A program made the position numbers and the translations under genes. From HGM04593 sp964458275 (GTDB taxonomy: Bacteria > Bacteroidota > Bacteroidia > Bacteroidales > Bacteroidaceae): 35,806 nt of DNA. The stretch lies in the NCBI GenBank assembly GCA_964458275.1, contig CAYWIE010000022.1:1-35806 (forward strand), in the 5' to 3' direction. Shown here one piece after another: positions 6,561-13,226 of this stretch. Numbering within the stretch: position 1 is the first letter of the stretch; each line of letters begins with the position of its first letter. The notes under the pieces were generated by a model that saw nothing but the letters and a program-made list of their open reading frames with translations, was not told the origin of the DNA and did not search any database.

Positions 6561-7310
6561 ATGTTTATTGTCGACTCCATCGCCACATTTGGTAAATATC
6601 TCATTCTGATGAGACGTGTCTTTGCACGTCCCGACAGTTGGCGTATGTTCTTCAGGCAGTATTTGCGCGAGATGTTGCAGCTGGGTATAAACTCAATCCC
6701 CATTGTGCTGCTCATCTCTTTCTTTATCGGTGCTGTAATATGCATACAGATGAAGCTGAACGTGGAGAGTGCATGGATGCCCAAGTTAGTGGTCGGATAT
6801 GCAACCCGTGAGATTATGTTGCTGGAGTTCTCTTCGTCCATCATGTGTCTGATTCTCGCAGGCAAAGTGGGTTCGAACATAACTTCGGAGATTGGAGCGA
6901 TGAGGGTGACCCAACAGATTGACGCTCTTGAGATAATGGGAGTGAACTCTGCCAACTATCTTATCTTTCCCAAAATAACGGCGCTTGTCTCAATAATCCC
7001 GGCTCTGGTTATATTCAGCATCTTTGCCGGTGTGATGGGTGCTTACGGCATCAGTGTCTTTACGGGTATAATGACGCCTGCCGACCTTACATACGGCTTC
7101 CAATATGAATTTTCGCAGTGGTTCATCTGGTGCAGTATCATCAAGGCTCTTTTCTTTGCCTTCATCATTACTTCTGTGCCTGCTTTCTATGGCTACACTG
7201 TGGGTGGCGGCTCCATCGAAGTGGGCAAGGCGAGCACTGATGCTGTCGTCAGTTGCAGTGTGCTCATCCTGTTTGCCGATATTGTGTTAACTCAACTTCT
7301 GATGCAATGA
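6561..7310 (+). CDS. mlaE: MlaE-type ABC permease (lipid transport)
   Basis: A 249-residue inner-membrane permease of the MlaE/YrbE family, which works with an MlaF ATPase and an MCE protein to move phospholipids between the membranes. Hydrophobic segments cover about 47-67, 90-110, 138-165 and 195-245. The conserved cytoplasmic stretch GKVGSNITSEIGAMRVTQQI followed by DALEIMGVN is the family signature. The gene starts about 15 nt after the predicted transcription start. Its stop overlaps the start of the ATPase gene as ATGA, indicating coupled translation. No MCE (mlaD) gene is present in the window; in Bacteroidetes it is often nearby or elsewhere. Confidence 0.93.
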   Translation: MFIVDSIATFGKYLILMRRVFARPDSWRMFFRQYLREMLQLGINSIPIVLLISFFIGAVICIQMKLNVESAWMPKLVVGYATREIMLLEFSSSIMCLILAGKVGSNITSEIGAMRVTQQIDALEIMGVNSANYLIFPKITALVSIIPALVIFSIFAGVMGAYGISVFTGIMTPADLTYGFQYEFSQWFIWCSIIKALFFAFIITSVPAFYGYTVGGGSIEVGKASTDAVVSCSVLILFADIVLTQLLMQ

Positions 7311-8083
7311 TAAGACTCGAATCAATTTCCAAGAGGTTTGAAGAGCAGGTGGTGCTTGATGATATCAATGCCACTTTCGACAATGGCAAGACTAATCTTA
7401 TCATTGGTCTCAGCGGTGCGGGAAAGACTGTGCTGCTGAAGTGCATAGTGGGTCTTCTTGTTCCGGATGCGGGTAAGGTGCTTTACGACGGCAGGGATAT
7501 GGTTACGCTCCGCAAGAACGAGCGTCTGATGTTGCGTCGGGAGATGGGTATGCTTTTCCAGAGTGCAGCGTTGTTCGACTCTATGACTGTGCTTGAGAAT
7601 GTGATGTTCCCGCTGGATATGTTCTCCGACAAGCCTCTTGACGAGAGGCTCAATCGTGCCCGCTTCTGTCTCGAAAGGGTGAATCTGCTCGATGCGCAGT
7701 ACAAGAATCCTTCGGAACTTTCGGGCGGTATGCAGAAGCGTGCGGCTATTGCGAGGGCTATCGCTTTGGAGCCGCGTTATCTCTTTTGCGATGAGCCGAA
7801 TTCCGGACTCGACCCCAAGACTTCTCTAATCATTGATGAGCTTATTCATAATATCACTGAGGAGTATGGCATTACCACTATCGTGAATACTCATGATATG
7901 AATTCGGTGATGGGCATTGGCGACCATATTATTTTTCTTGCCGGCGGCCGTAAGTCGTGGGAGGGGACGAAGGATGAGATTCTTTACAGCAACAACGATG
8001 TGCTCAATGAGTTCCTCTTTTCGTCTGATTTGTTGCGCAAGGTCAAGGATGGCGCGTTGCAGCCGCCATCTTTTAAGGGATAG
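7307..8083 (+). CDS. mlaF: MlaF-type ABC ATPase
   Basis: A 258-residue ATPase that powers the MlaE permease. Motifs: Walker A GLSGAGKT at 34-41, signature LSGGMQ at 138-143, Walker B YLFCDEP at 158-164, D-loop SGLDPKT, and the switch His in NTHDM. I choose ATG 7307, which overlaps the mlaE stop by the ATGA junction; an open extension to 7253 is within mlaE and unlikely to be used. The gene ends convergently and overlaps the last 11 nt of the dipeptidase gene on the other strand. Confidence 0.95.
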   Translation: MIRLESISKRFEEQVVLDDINATFDNGKTNLIIGLSGAGKTVLLKCIVGLLVPDAGKVLYDGRDMVTLRKNERLMLRREMGMLFQSAALFDSMTVLENVMFPLDMFSDKPLDERLNRARFCLERVNLLDAQYKNPSELSGGMQKRAAIARAIALEPRYLFCDEPNSGLDPKTSLIIDELIHNITEEYGITTIVNTHDMNSVMGIGDHIIFLAGGRKSWEGTKDEILYSNNDVLNEFLFSSDLLRKVKDGALQPPSFKG

Positions 8084-8729
8084 CCTTGTAGTTGGCGCGG
8101 GCATTGGCGCGTGTGGTGTAGTTGAAGTGCCACCATTCGCTGCGTAGCGGGCGGAAGCCTGCTTTTTTCATCACTGTGCGCAGAAGTGCGCGGTTGCGTG
8201 CAGCTTCGGCTGATATTTTCCCTCTTCTTACAAGTTCCTGCTCCTTGTCTATGTGGCTCATACGGGTCAGCGCATCTACTGCCGTACCCATTGGCAATGT
8301 GTCGCCATTGCTGTCTATGATGCTTACATCGACTGCAAGCCCGTAGTTGTGAAGCCCTCCTCCGTTGGCAGGATTGCTAACGTAGTTCTGCTGAGGGGTC
8401 CCTTTTACTTTGTTCCACATCTTTTGCTGCACGTGCATGGGGCGTGCGGCGTCGTATATTATCAGCCGCAGGTCGGGGTGTGTCGCCCGCAGATGTCTGC
8501 TTGCCTCTTTGAGGGCTTTTGCCGCATGGGGGTGAAGATAGGCTTCGCTGAAGCTGTACATCTTTTCGCCTACAAAGTTGTCGGGCTTTGCGTACATCAG
8601 GTCTATGACAAGCGTGCTGTCTGCCTCTTTGAGGTTTGTGTAGCCTTTGAAGATGTTCTGCGAGGCTGCATCCTTGTGGCTTGCAAGCAGCAGGGTGGCA
8701 AGCAGCAGTGTGGCGATGTGGTGTTTCAT
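8073..8729 (-). CDS. D-Ala-D-Ala dipeptidase, VanX/M15D family
   Basis: This 218-residue zinc dipeptidase has a signal peptide (first ~24 residues, LLLATLLLAS core, cleavage near AASQ), so it acts in the periplasm. The M15D zinc ligands are visible: H127 in GGGLHNYGLAVD, D134 in the same block, and H201 with catalytic E198 in SEWWHF. YDAARP at 92-97 is also a family mark. Outside vancomycin-resistance clusters such enzymes (DdpX type) recycle D-Ala-D-Ala from peptidoglycan, and no vanH/vanA partners are here. It starts about 85 nt after the gyrB stop, with a hairpin between. Confidence 0.93.
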   Translation of the reverse strand: MKHHIATLLLATLLLASHKDAASQNIFKGYTNLKEADSTLVIDLMYAKPDNFVGEKMYSFSEAYLHPHAAKALKEASRHLRATHPDLRLIIYDAARPMHVQQKMWNKVKGTPQQNYVSNPANGGGLHNYGLAVDVSIIDSNGDTLPMGTAVDALTRMSHIDKEQELVRRGKISAEAARNRALLRTVMKKAGFRPLRSEWWHFNYTTRANARANYKAIP

Positions 8730-8771
8730 TGCTGTCGGGGTGCTTCTCTTTCTTTTAGGGAGATAGTTTAA

Positions 8772-8803
8772 GAGGCTGTCTCCGGTCGTGTCGAGACAGC
8801 CTC
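8772..8803 (-). terminator. gyrB terminator hairpin
   Basis: GAGGCTGTCTC at 8772-8782 and its exact complement at 8793-8803 form an 11-bp stem with a 10-nt loop, 12 nt after the gyrB stop. The following minus-strand bases are A/T-rich but lack a long U-run. Confidence 0.6.
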
Positions 8804-8814
8804 CTTTTGGGTGT

Positions 8815-10776
8815 TTATGCGTCGATATTCGCGTATGTTGCGTTTTTCTCGATGAATTCGCGGCGTGGACCTACATCGTCGCCCATGAGCATGGAGAAGA
8901 TGGTGTCTGCTTCCACTGCATCGCGGATGGTTACCTGCTTGAGTATGCGTGTTTCGGGGTTCATGGTTGTCTCCCATAGCTGTTCGGGGTTCATCTCTCC
9001 AAGACCTTTGTAACGCTGTGTGGTAATCTCTTTTTCGTTTCCGTTGCCGTATTTGTCGATGAAGCGCTGGCGTGCTTCGTCGTCGTAGCAGTACTCTTTT
9101 ACTTTGCCTTTTGAGCAGAGGTAGAGGGGCGGGTTGGCTATGTAGAGGTAGCCTCCTTCGATGAGTTCCGGCATGTAGCGGAAGAAGAGTGTCATGATGA
9201 GGGTGTCGATGTGTGAGCCATCGACGTCGGCGTCGGTCATGATTATTATCTTGTGGTAGCGGAGCTTGTCGATATTGGCTTTCTTGCTGTCTTCGCTGTC
9301 GAGTCCGAAGCGTACTCCGAGTGCTTGGATGATGTTGTTCACTTCGTCGCTCTCGAAGGCCTTGTGCCACATGACTTTCTCTACGTTGAGGATTTTACCG
9401 CGCAGGGGAAGTATGGCCTGGAACTTGTTCTTGCGTCCCTGTTTTGCCGAACCGCCCGCAGAGTCTCCCTCGACGAGGAAAAGTTCGCAGTTGGCAGGGT
9501 CCTTGTCCGAACAGTCGGCGAGCTTGCCGGGCATGCCGCAACCTCCCATCGGGCTCTTGCGCTGTACGCTTTCGCGTGCCTTGCGTGCAGCGATGCGTGC
9601 TGTGGCTGCGAGAATCACCTTGTCCACTATCATCTTTGCCTCTTTGGGGTGCTCTTCGAGGTAGTATGTGAGTGCTTCGCCTACGGCTTGGTCTACAGCT
9701 CCTGTTACTTCGTTGTTACCCAGTTTGGTCTTTGTCTGTCCTTCGAACTGGGGCTCTGCCACCTTTACGGAGATAACAGCTGTGAGTCCTTCGCGGAAGT
9801 CCTCTCCTGAGATTTCCACTTTGGCCTTTTCGAGTGCCTTGGTGTCCTCGGCATACTTCTTGAGTGTGCGTGTGAGGGCGCGGCGGAAGCCTGCCAAGTG
9901 TGTACCGCCTTCGATTGTATTGATGTTGTTGACGTATGAGTATACGTTCTCGCTGTAGCCGTTGTTGTAGATGATGGCTGCTTCGATGGGTATATCCTGC
10001 TTCTCGGTGTTCAGGTAGATTACATCGTTGATGAGGGATGTGCGTGATGCGTCGATGTATTTGACGAACTCCTTGAGTCCTTCGGTTGAGTGGAAGTGCT
10101 CGCTTCTGTACTCTCCGTTCTCGTCTGTTGTGCGTTTGTCGGTGAGTGTGATTGAGATTCCGGCATTGAGATATGCGAGTTCGCGCAGACGGGTCGCGAG
10201 TATGTCGTAGTTGTATTCCGATACGATGAAGATGCTGTCGTCGGGTGTGAATGTCTGGCGTGTTCCGCGCAGGGTTGTCTCGCCTACCTGATGCACTTCG
10301 TTGAGGGGCTTGCCGCATGAGTAGTCCTGCTCATAGATTTTTCCGTCGCGGAAGACTTGTGTCTTCATTGACTTTGAAAGTGCGTTTACGCACGATACGC
10401 CTACTCCGTGGAGTCCGCCGGATACTTTGTATGAGTCCTTGTTGAACTTGCCGCCGGCGTGGAGTACAGTCATTACTACTTCGAGAGCCGATTTGTGTTC
10501 CTTTTCGTGCATGTCTACGGGGATACCGCGACCGTTGTCCTGAACTGTGATTGAGTTTCCTTCGTTGATGCTTACTTCTATGTGGGTGCAGTAACCTGCC
10601 ATTGCTTCGTCTATGGCATTGTCTACTACTTCGTATACTAAGTGGTGGAGACCTTTTTCGCCTACATCGCCAATGTACATGGCAGGGCGTTTGCGGACTG
10701 CTTCGAGTCCTTCCAGTACTTGAATGCTGTCGGCTGAATAATTTGCAGCCGTAGTTATCTCTTTTTCTTCGCTCAT
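8815..10776 (-). CDS. gyrB: DNA gyrase subunit B
   Basis: GyrB, 653 residues, is the ATPase subunit of gyrase, which introduces negative supercoils. The GHKL ATPase part begins SIQVLEGLEAVRKRPAMYIG and includes EVVDNAIDEAMAGY (Mg-binding Asn), DNGRGIPVD and GGLHGVGVSCVNALS. The TOPRIM part has EGDSAGGSAKQGRKNKFQAI and IMTDADVDGSHI. The C-terminal block QRYKGLGEMNPEQLWETTMN is GyrB-typical and separates it from ParE. The start is ATG 10776 (MSEEKE); the open extension to 10872 covers the promoter. It has its own promoter and terminator. Confidence 0.97.
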   Translation of the reverse strand: MSEEKEITTAANYSADSIQVLEGLEAVRKRPAMYIGDVGEKGLHHLVYEVVDNAIDEAMAGYCTHIEVSINEGNSITVQDNGRGIPVDMHEKEHKSALEVVMTVLHAGGKFNKDSYKVSGGLHGVGVSCVNALSKSMKTQVFRDGKIYEQDYSCGKPLNEVHQVGETTLRGTRQTFTPDDSIFIVSEYNYDILATRLRELAYLNAGISITLTDKRTTDENGEYRSEHFHSTEGLKEFVKYIDASRTSLINDVIYLNTEKQDIPIEAAIIYNNGYSENVYSYVNNINTIEGGTHLAGFRRALTRTLKKYAEDTKALEKAKVEISGEDFREGLTAVISVKVAEPQFEGQTKTKLGNNEVTGAVDQAVGEALTYYLEEHPKEAKMIVDKVILAATARIAARKARESVQRKSPMGGCGMPGKLADCSDKDPANCELFLVEGDSAGGSAKQGRKNKFQAILPLRGKILNVEKVMWHKAFESDEVNNIIQALGVRFGLDSEDSKKANIDKLRYHKIIIMTDADVDGSHIDTLIMTLFFRYMPELIEGGYLYIANPPLYLCSKGKVKEYCYDDEARQRFIDKYGNGNEKEITTQRYKGLGEMNPEQLWETTMNPETRILKQVTIRDAVEADTIFSMLMGDDVGPRREFIEKNATYANIDA

Positions 10777-10804
10777 GTCTGTTTTATGTTGTCGGTATAA
10801 CTGA

Positions 10805-10836
10805 ACAAAGATAGCCTTTTTTCTTGTTTTCTGCAA
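10805..10836 (-). promoter_or_regulatory. gyrB promoter
   Basis: TATCTTTGT at 10805-10813 (minus) is the -7 box and TTG at 10834-10836 is the -33, 20 nt apart. The leader to the ATG is about 22 nt. Confidence 0.7.
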
Positions 10837-10841
10837 GATTT

Positions 10842-10862
10842 TTCCCCTATAAAATAGGGGAA
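10842..10862. promoter_or_regulatory. Inverted repeat upstream of gyrB promoter
   Basis: TTCCCCTA-taaaa-TAGGGGAA is a perfect 8-bp inverted repeat with a 5-nt spacer, ending just 6 nt upstream of the -33 element. Its position suits an activator or supercoiling-sensitive site. The TAGGGGAA half resembles the repeats at 35034-35071. Confidence 0.5.
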
Positions 10863-10987
10863 CTTGTGGCATCTCGACGTTTTTCTTGAATGGGTATGCA
10901 GTGCTTGCCGGCGGGGTGTCCTGTAGCTTGTTCCTTTTGTTCCGGGTCGCTGTCTTGCCGGCGTGCTACGATGGTGTGCAATGCAAA

Positions 10988-11010
10988 AAGGCCGGACATA
11001 ATCCGACCTT
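10988..11010 (-). terminator. rpsT terminator
   Basis: On the minus strand AAGGTCGGA-ttatg-TCCGGCCTT is a 9-bp stem (one G-U) followed by TTTGCAT, about 30 nt after the S20 stop. Confidence 0.75.
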
Positions 11011-11039
11011 TAACTTGGTAAATATATTGCTGTTTTAAT

Positions 11040-11294
11040 TTAGGCTAATTTTGCGATTGTTGCGCACAAACCTGATTTGAGGTTTGCAGCCTTGTTCTTG
11101 TGAATCAAACCTTTCTTAGCCAATCTGTCGAGCATCTTCTGTACTTCGGGGTATTTTGCCAAAGCCTGCTCCTTGTTTGTCATGGCACGCAAACTGCGAA
11201 CAGCTGAACGCATGTTCTTGCCGTAGTAACGATTGCGGAGGTTTCTCTTCTCTGTCTGTCTGATTCTTTTAAGTGACGATTTATGGTTTGCCAT
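11040..11294 (-). CDS. rpsT: 30S ribosomal protein S20
   Basis: S20 is an 84-residue, highly basic primary 16S rRNA-binding protein of the small subunit. The start MANHKSSLKRIRQTEKRNLR and the tail KGLIHKNKAANLKSGL are diagnostic. AAAG directly precedes the ATG. It lies 30 nt downstream of a tRNA-Glu on the same strand with no promoter between, so the two are probably one transcript. Confidence 0.97.
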   Translation of the reverse strand: MANHKSSLKRIRQTEKRNLRNRYYGKNMRSAVRSLRAMTNKEQALAKYPEVQKMLDRLAKKGLIHKNKAANLKSGLCATIAKLA

Positions 11295-11324
11295 CTTTAA
11301 ATTCTGTTTTTTGATTTTTACTGT

Positions 11325-11396
11325 AGCCCATAGGGGAATCGAACCCCTCTTTCAAGAATGAAAATCTTGCGTCCTAGCCGATAGACGAATGGGCCG
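11325..11396 (-). tRNA. tRNA-Glu (anticodon TTC)
   Basis: The minus strand folds as a 72-nt tRNA. The acceptor is GGCCCAT/ATGGGCT, the anticodon loop is TTTTCAT between AAG/CTT stem strands with TTC in the anticodon, and the T arm is AGGGG-TTCGATT-CCCCT. The discriminator is A and no CCA is encoded. It is the first unit of the rpsT transcript. Confidence 0.93.
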
Positions 11397-11450
11397 GCCT
11401 TTGAAGTTCCTTTCGGAGAATTGTCTTAGTGTTTTATGTCCTAAGCGGAT

Positions 11451-11482
11451 GCAAAGGTACGACAAATTTTATTATCTGCAAA
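11451..11482 (-). promoter_or_regulatory. Promoter of tRNA-Glu/rpsT
   Basis: TACCTTTGC at 11451-11459 and TTTG at 11479-11482 are 19 nt apart, a near-ideal Bacteroidetes housekeeping promoter. Transcription would start about 45 nt upstream of the tRNA. Confidence 0.8.
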
Positions 11483-11580
11483 TTTTTCAGCTCTTTTTTT
11501 TGTGTTGCAACTCTGTTTTTTTCTTGATTTTGGCTCCTTTTCTGCAATTATTCTGTTTTTAATGCTCTTTTTCTTATTAT

Positions 11581-11588
11581 TAACTTTG
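11581..11588 (+). promoter_or_regulatory. Predicted promoter of the DUF2007 gene
   Basis: TAACTTTG is a good -7 box; the upstream region is T-rich without a clear -33. It would give a leader of about 170 nt before the DUF2007 ATG. Confidence 0.4.
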
Positions 11589-11593
11589 ATTAT

Positions 11594-11791
11594 ATGTACA
11601 TTTATACTCTCTTGTATTACATTTGTATTGTTGCATTTGTTCGTTGGTGTCGGTGGCTGCGTGCATGGTTTTATGCTGCCGTACTGACAACAATAGTGCC
11701 GATGTTTGTGTTTTTAATTATAGCTGCCTCGTTGGGGTGGTGTTTAAAGTTAAGGAGGTATAATTATGTCAGGCAGAGAATCACAGAATAA
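11594..11791 (+). CDS. Possible small membrane protein
   Basis: A 65-residue frame with one strong hydrophobic segment (TTIVPMFVFLIIAASLGW) followed by basic residues (KLRRYNYVRQR), as in a small inner-membrane protein. It overlaps the start of the DUF2007 gene by 26 nt in another frame. The ATG lies almost on the predicted transcript start, so a later ATG (11701) or no translation is possible. I do not recognise a family. Confidence 0.3.
   Translation: MYIYTLLYYICIVAFVRWCRWLRAWFYAAVLTTIVPMFVFLIIAASLGWCLKLRRYNYVRQRITE
11751..11760 (+). promoter_or_regulatory. Canonical Shine-Dalgarno site
   Basis: TAAGGAGGTA ends 5 nt before ATG 11766. A full AAGGAGG is unusual in this window, where most genes have weak sites, and it fixes the start of the DUF2007 gene. 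Confidence 0.75.
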
Positions 11792-12017
11792 ATTAGTTAA
11801 GGTTTTTAGTGGTAGCTTGTGGCAGGCTCAGGTGATTCAGGGCTTGCTGGAGGCGAATCACATTGTAAGTATGTTGGAGAACGAGACGCTTTCGGCGGTA
11901 ACTTCGCCATATGCAACGTTGGGTGGCGAGGTCTTTGTGCTGGTGGACATAAGGGACAGGGATTTTGCGGTGAGGCTTATTTCTACAAATTCACTTTCGT
12001 CTGTTCCATACAATTAG
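11766..12017 (+). CDS. DUF2007-type putative signal-transducing protein
   Basis: An 83-residue cytoplasmic protein of the DUF2007 family. It has KLVKVFSGSLWQAQVIQGLL, then EANHIVSMLENETLSAV, and ends with a VFVLVDIRDRDFAVRLI strand-helix: an ACT-like beta-alpha-beta fold. Members are called putative signal-transducing proteins but their role is unproven. A strong Shine-Dalgarno supports the start. The stop codon is part of the terminator shared with rplS. Confidence 0.75.
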   Translation: MSGRESQNKLVKVFSGSLWQAQVIQGLLEANHIVSMLENETLSAVTSPYATLGGEVFVLVDIRDRDFAVRLISTNSLSSVPYN

Positions 12018-12062
12018 CAAAACATAAAAGGCTGTCCATGCGGACAGCCTTTTATGTTTTGC
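12017..12062. terminator. Bidirectional terminator, DUF2007/rplS
   Basis: Arms 12017-12037 and 12042-12062 are perfect 21-nt inverted repeats with a 4-nt loop. The GC core GGCTGTCC is flanked by AAAACATAAAA/TTTTATGTTTT, so either strand ends in a U-rich run. It sits between convergent genes. Confidence 0.9.
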
Positions 12063-12072
12063 GACAGGGAGA

Positions 12073-12423
12073 TTATCGTTTGATCTCTTTGATACGAGCT
12101 TTCTTTCCTGTGAGTGCACGCAAATAGTAGAGTTTTGCGCGACGAACACGACCGTACTTGTTGACAGTGATGCTGTCGATAGAGGGTGAGTTCAAGGGGA
12201 AGATACGCTCTACGCCTACTGTTCCTGACATCTTGCGTACAGTGAAACGTTTCTCCTCGCCGTGTCCGCAGATGCGGATAACTACACCGCGATACATCTG
12301 AATACGCTCTTTTGTACCCTCGATAATCTTGTAAGCTACTGTGATTGTGTCACCGGGATGAAAATCCAACTCGCGTTTAACGTCTGTTGCAAATGCTTCT
12401 TTAGCAATTTTAAGTAAATCCAT
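12073..12423 (-). CDS. rplS: 50S ribosomal protein L19
   Basis: L19, 116 residues, lies at the 30S-50S interface. Diagnostic stretches are FHPGDTITVAYKIIEGTKER, MYRGVVIRICGHG, FTVRKMSGTVGVERIFPLNS and GRVRRAKLYYLRALTGKKAR. It is transcribed from its own promoter with a leader of about 80 nt. Confidence 0.97.
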   Translation of the reverse strand: MDLLKIAKEAFATDVKRELDFHPGDTITVAYKIIEGTKERIQMYRGVVIRICGHGEEKRFTVRKMSGTVGVERIFPLNSPSIDSITVNKYGRVRRAKLYYLRALTGKKARIKEIKR

Positions 12424-12507
12424 TGTATTGGTATTAAAAATTGTTCATCTCTCCAGCGCAACATATCAAGTTACTCTTCCTTGACAGCGATTACGCCGAA
12501 AGCGGTT

Positions 12508-12538
12508 GCAAAGATAGGCAAAATTACTTAATTGACAA
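12508..12538 (-). promoter_or_regulatory. rplS promoter
   Basis: TATCTTTGC at 12508-12516 and TTG at 12536-12538 are 19 nt apart, matching the Bacteroidetes consensus. The leader 12424-12500 could fold but I cannot assign a known r-protein leader. Confidence 0.75.
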
Positions 12539-12595
12539 TGGGAAAGGGGCTTTTTTGTGCTTAGGAAAATAATTTTTATTTTTTTTCGATGTTTC

Positions 12596-12627
12596 AGATT
12601 CTTTTCAGAATCTATCCTTTACTTTGC
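12596..12627 (+). promoter_or_regulatory. Promoter of PepSY-like gene with inverted repeat
   Basis: TTACTTTGC at 12619-12627 is a near-consensus -7 box (one mismatch). The -33 position is taken by AGATTC-ttttca-GAATCT (12596-12613), a 6-bp inverted repeat, rather than by TTG. This arrangement suggests an activator-dependent promoter. Confidence 0.45.
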
Positions 12628-12667
12628 TCACAGAAAGAACAACACAACGATTATAAACCTTTAAAAA

Positions 12668-13117
12668 ATGAATATTATGAAAAGAGTATTGTTAGCTACA
12701 GCATTGGTTTTCTCATTGGGTATCCTCACAGCAAGTGCCGACAGAGATTATGTAATCACAAAGAACGAACTTCCCGCAAAGGCTCAGCAGTTCATCGACA
12801 GACATTTCGCATCAAGCAAAATCTCTTATGTAAAAGAGGAGCGCGATTTTCTGGACCGCAACTATGAAATAGTATTCGCCGATGGCGCAAAGATCGAGTT
12901 CATTAAAGGAGGCGACTGGATTGAGATTGATTGCCGGTTCACCGCAATTCCCTCGGCAGCAGTTCCCGCAGCAATCGCAGAGTATGTCAAGAAGAACTTC
13001 CCGGATGCAAAAATCCTGAAGATAGAGCGCGAGCGCAGAGACTACGAGGTCAAGTTGTCGAACAAATTGGAACTTACATTCGACAAGAATCTTAAAATCA
13101 AGAATATCGACGATTGA
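12668..13117 (+). CDS. Secreted PepSY-like (DUF2874-type) protein
   Basis: A 149-residue protein with a signal peptide (MKRVLLATALVFSLGILTASA; mature start near DRDYV). The mature part has two copies of a short alpha-beta unit: LPAKAQQFIDRHFASSKISY with YEIVFADGAKIEFIKGGDW, and IAEYVKKNFPDAKILKIERE with YEVKLSNKLELTFDKN. This is the PepSY-like/BLIP-like fold common in exported Bacteroidetes proteins of unknown role. The start could be ATG 12668 (MNIMKR) or 12677 (MKRV). It is monocistronic, followed by a large terminator. Confidence 0.85.
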   Translation: MNIMKRVLLATALVFSLGILTASADRDYVITKNELPAKAQQFIDRHFASSKISYVKEERDFLDRNYEIVFADGAKIEFIKGGDWIEIDCRFTAIPSAAVPAAIAEYVKKNFPDAKILKIERERRDYEVKLSNKLELTFDKNLKIKNIDD

Positions 13118-13122
13118 TGCAG

Positions 13123-13176
13123 CCTTTTGAAAAAGCGCCTCCTTCCACGCGTGGAAAGAGGCGCTTTTTCAAAAGG
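13123..13176. terminator. 54-bp near-perfect palindrome terminator
   Basis: The arms CCTTTTGAAAAAGCGCCTC and its complement enclose TTCCACGCGTGGAA; only 13142/13157 mismatch. It lies between convergent genes and ends both ways in T/A-rich flanks, so it is probably a bidirectional terminator. Confidence 0.85.
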
Positions 13177-13186
13177 TCTCTAAACT

Positions 13187-13214
13187 CCTTAGGGTCCTTA
13201 ATGACTCCCTAAGG
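13187..13214 (-). terminator. Second hairpin after GH95
   Basis: CCTTAGGG (13187-13194) and CCCTAAGG (13207-13214) form an 8-bp stem with a 12-nt loop, 13 nt after the GH95 stop. Confidence 0.5.
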
Positions 13215-13226
13215 CCCTGATTCTCC

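Noticed and set aside
8073..8729. Vancomycin-resistance cluster because of VanX-like and VanZ-like genes
   Set aside because: The two genes are 12 kb apart and no vanH, vanA-type ligase or vanRS is present; both families are common without resistance.
10777..10872. N-terminal extension of gyrB by 32 codons
   Set aside because: Contains the promoter boxes; the family begins near MSEEKE.
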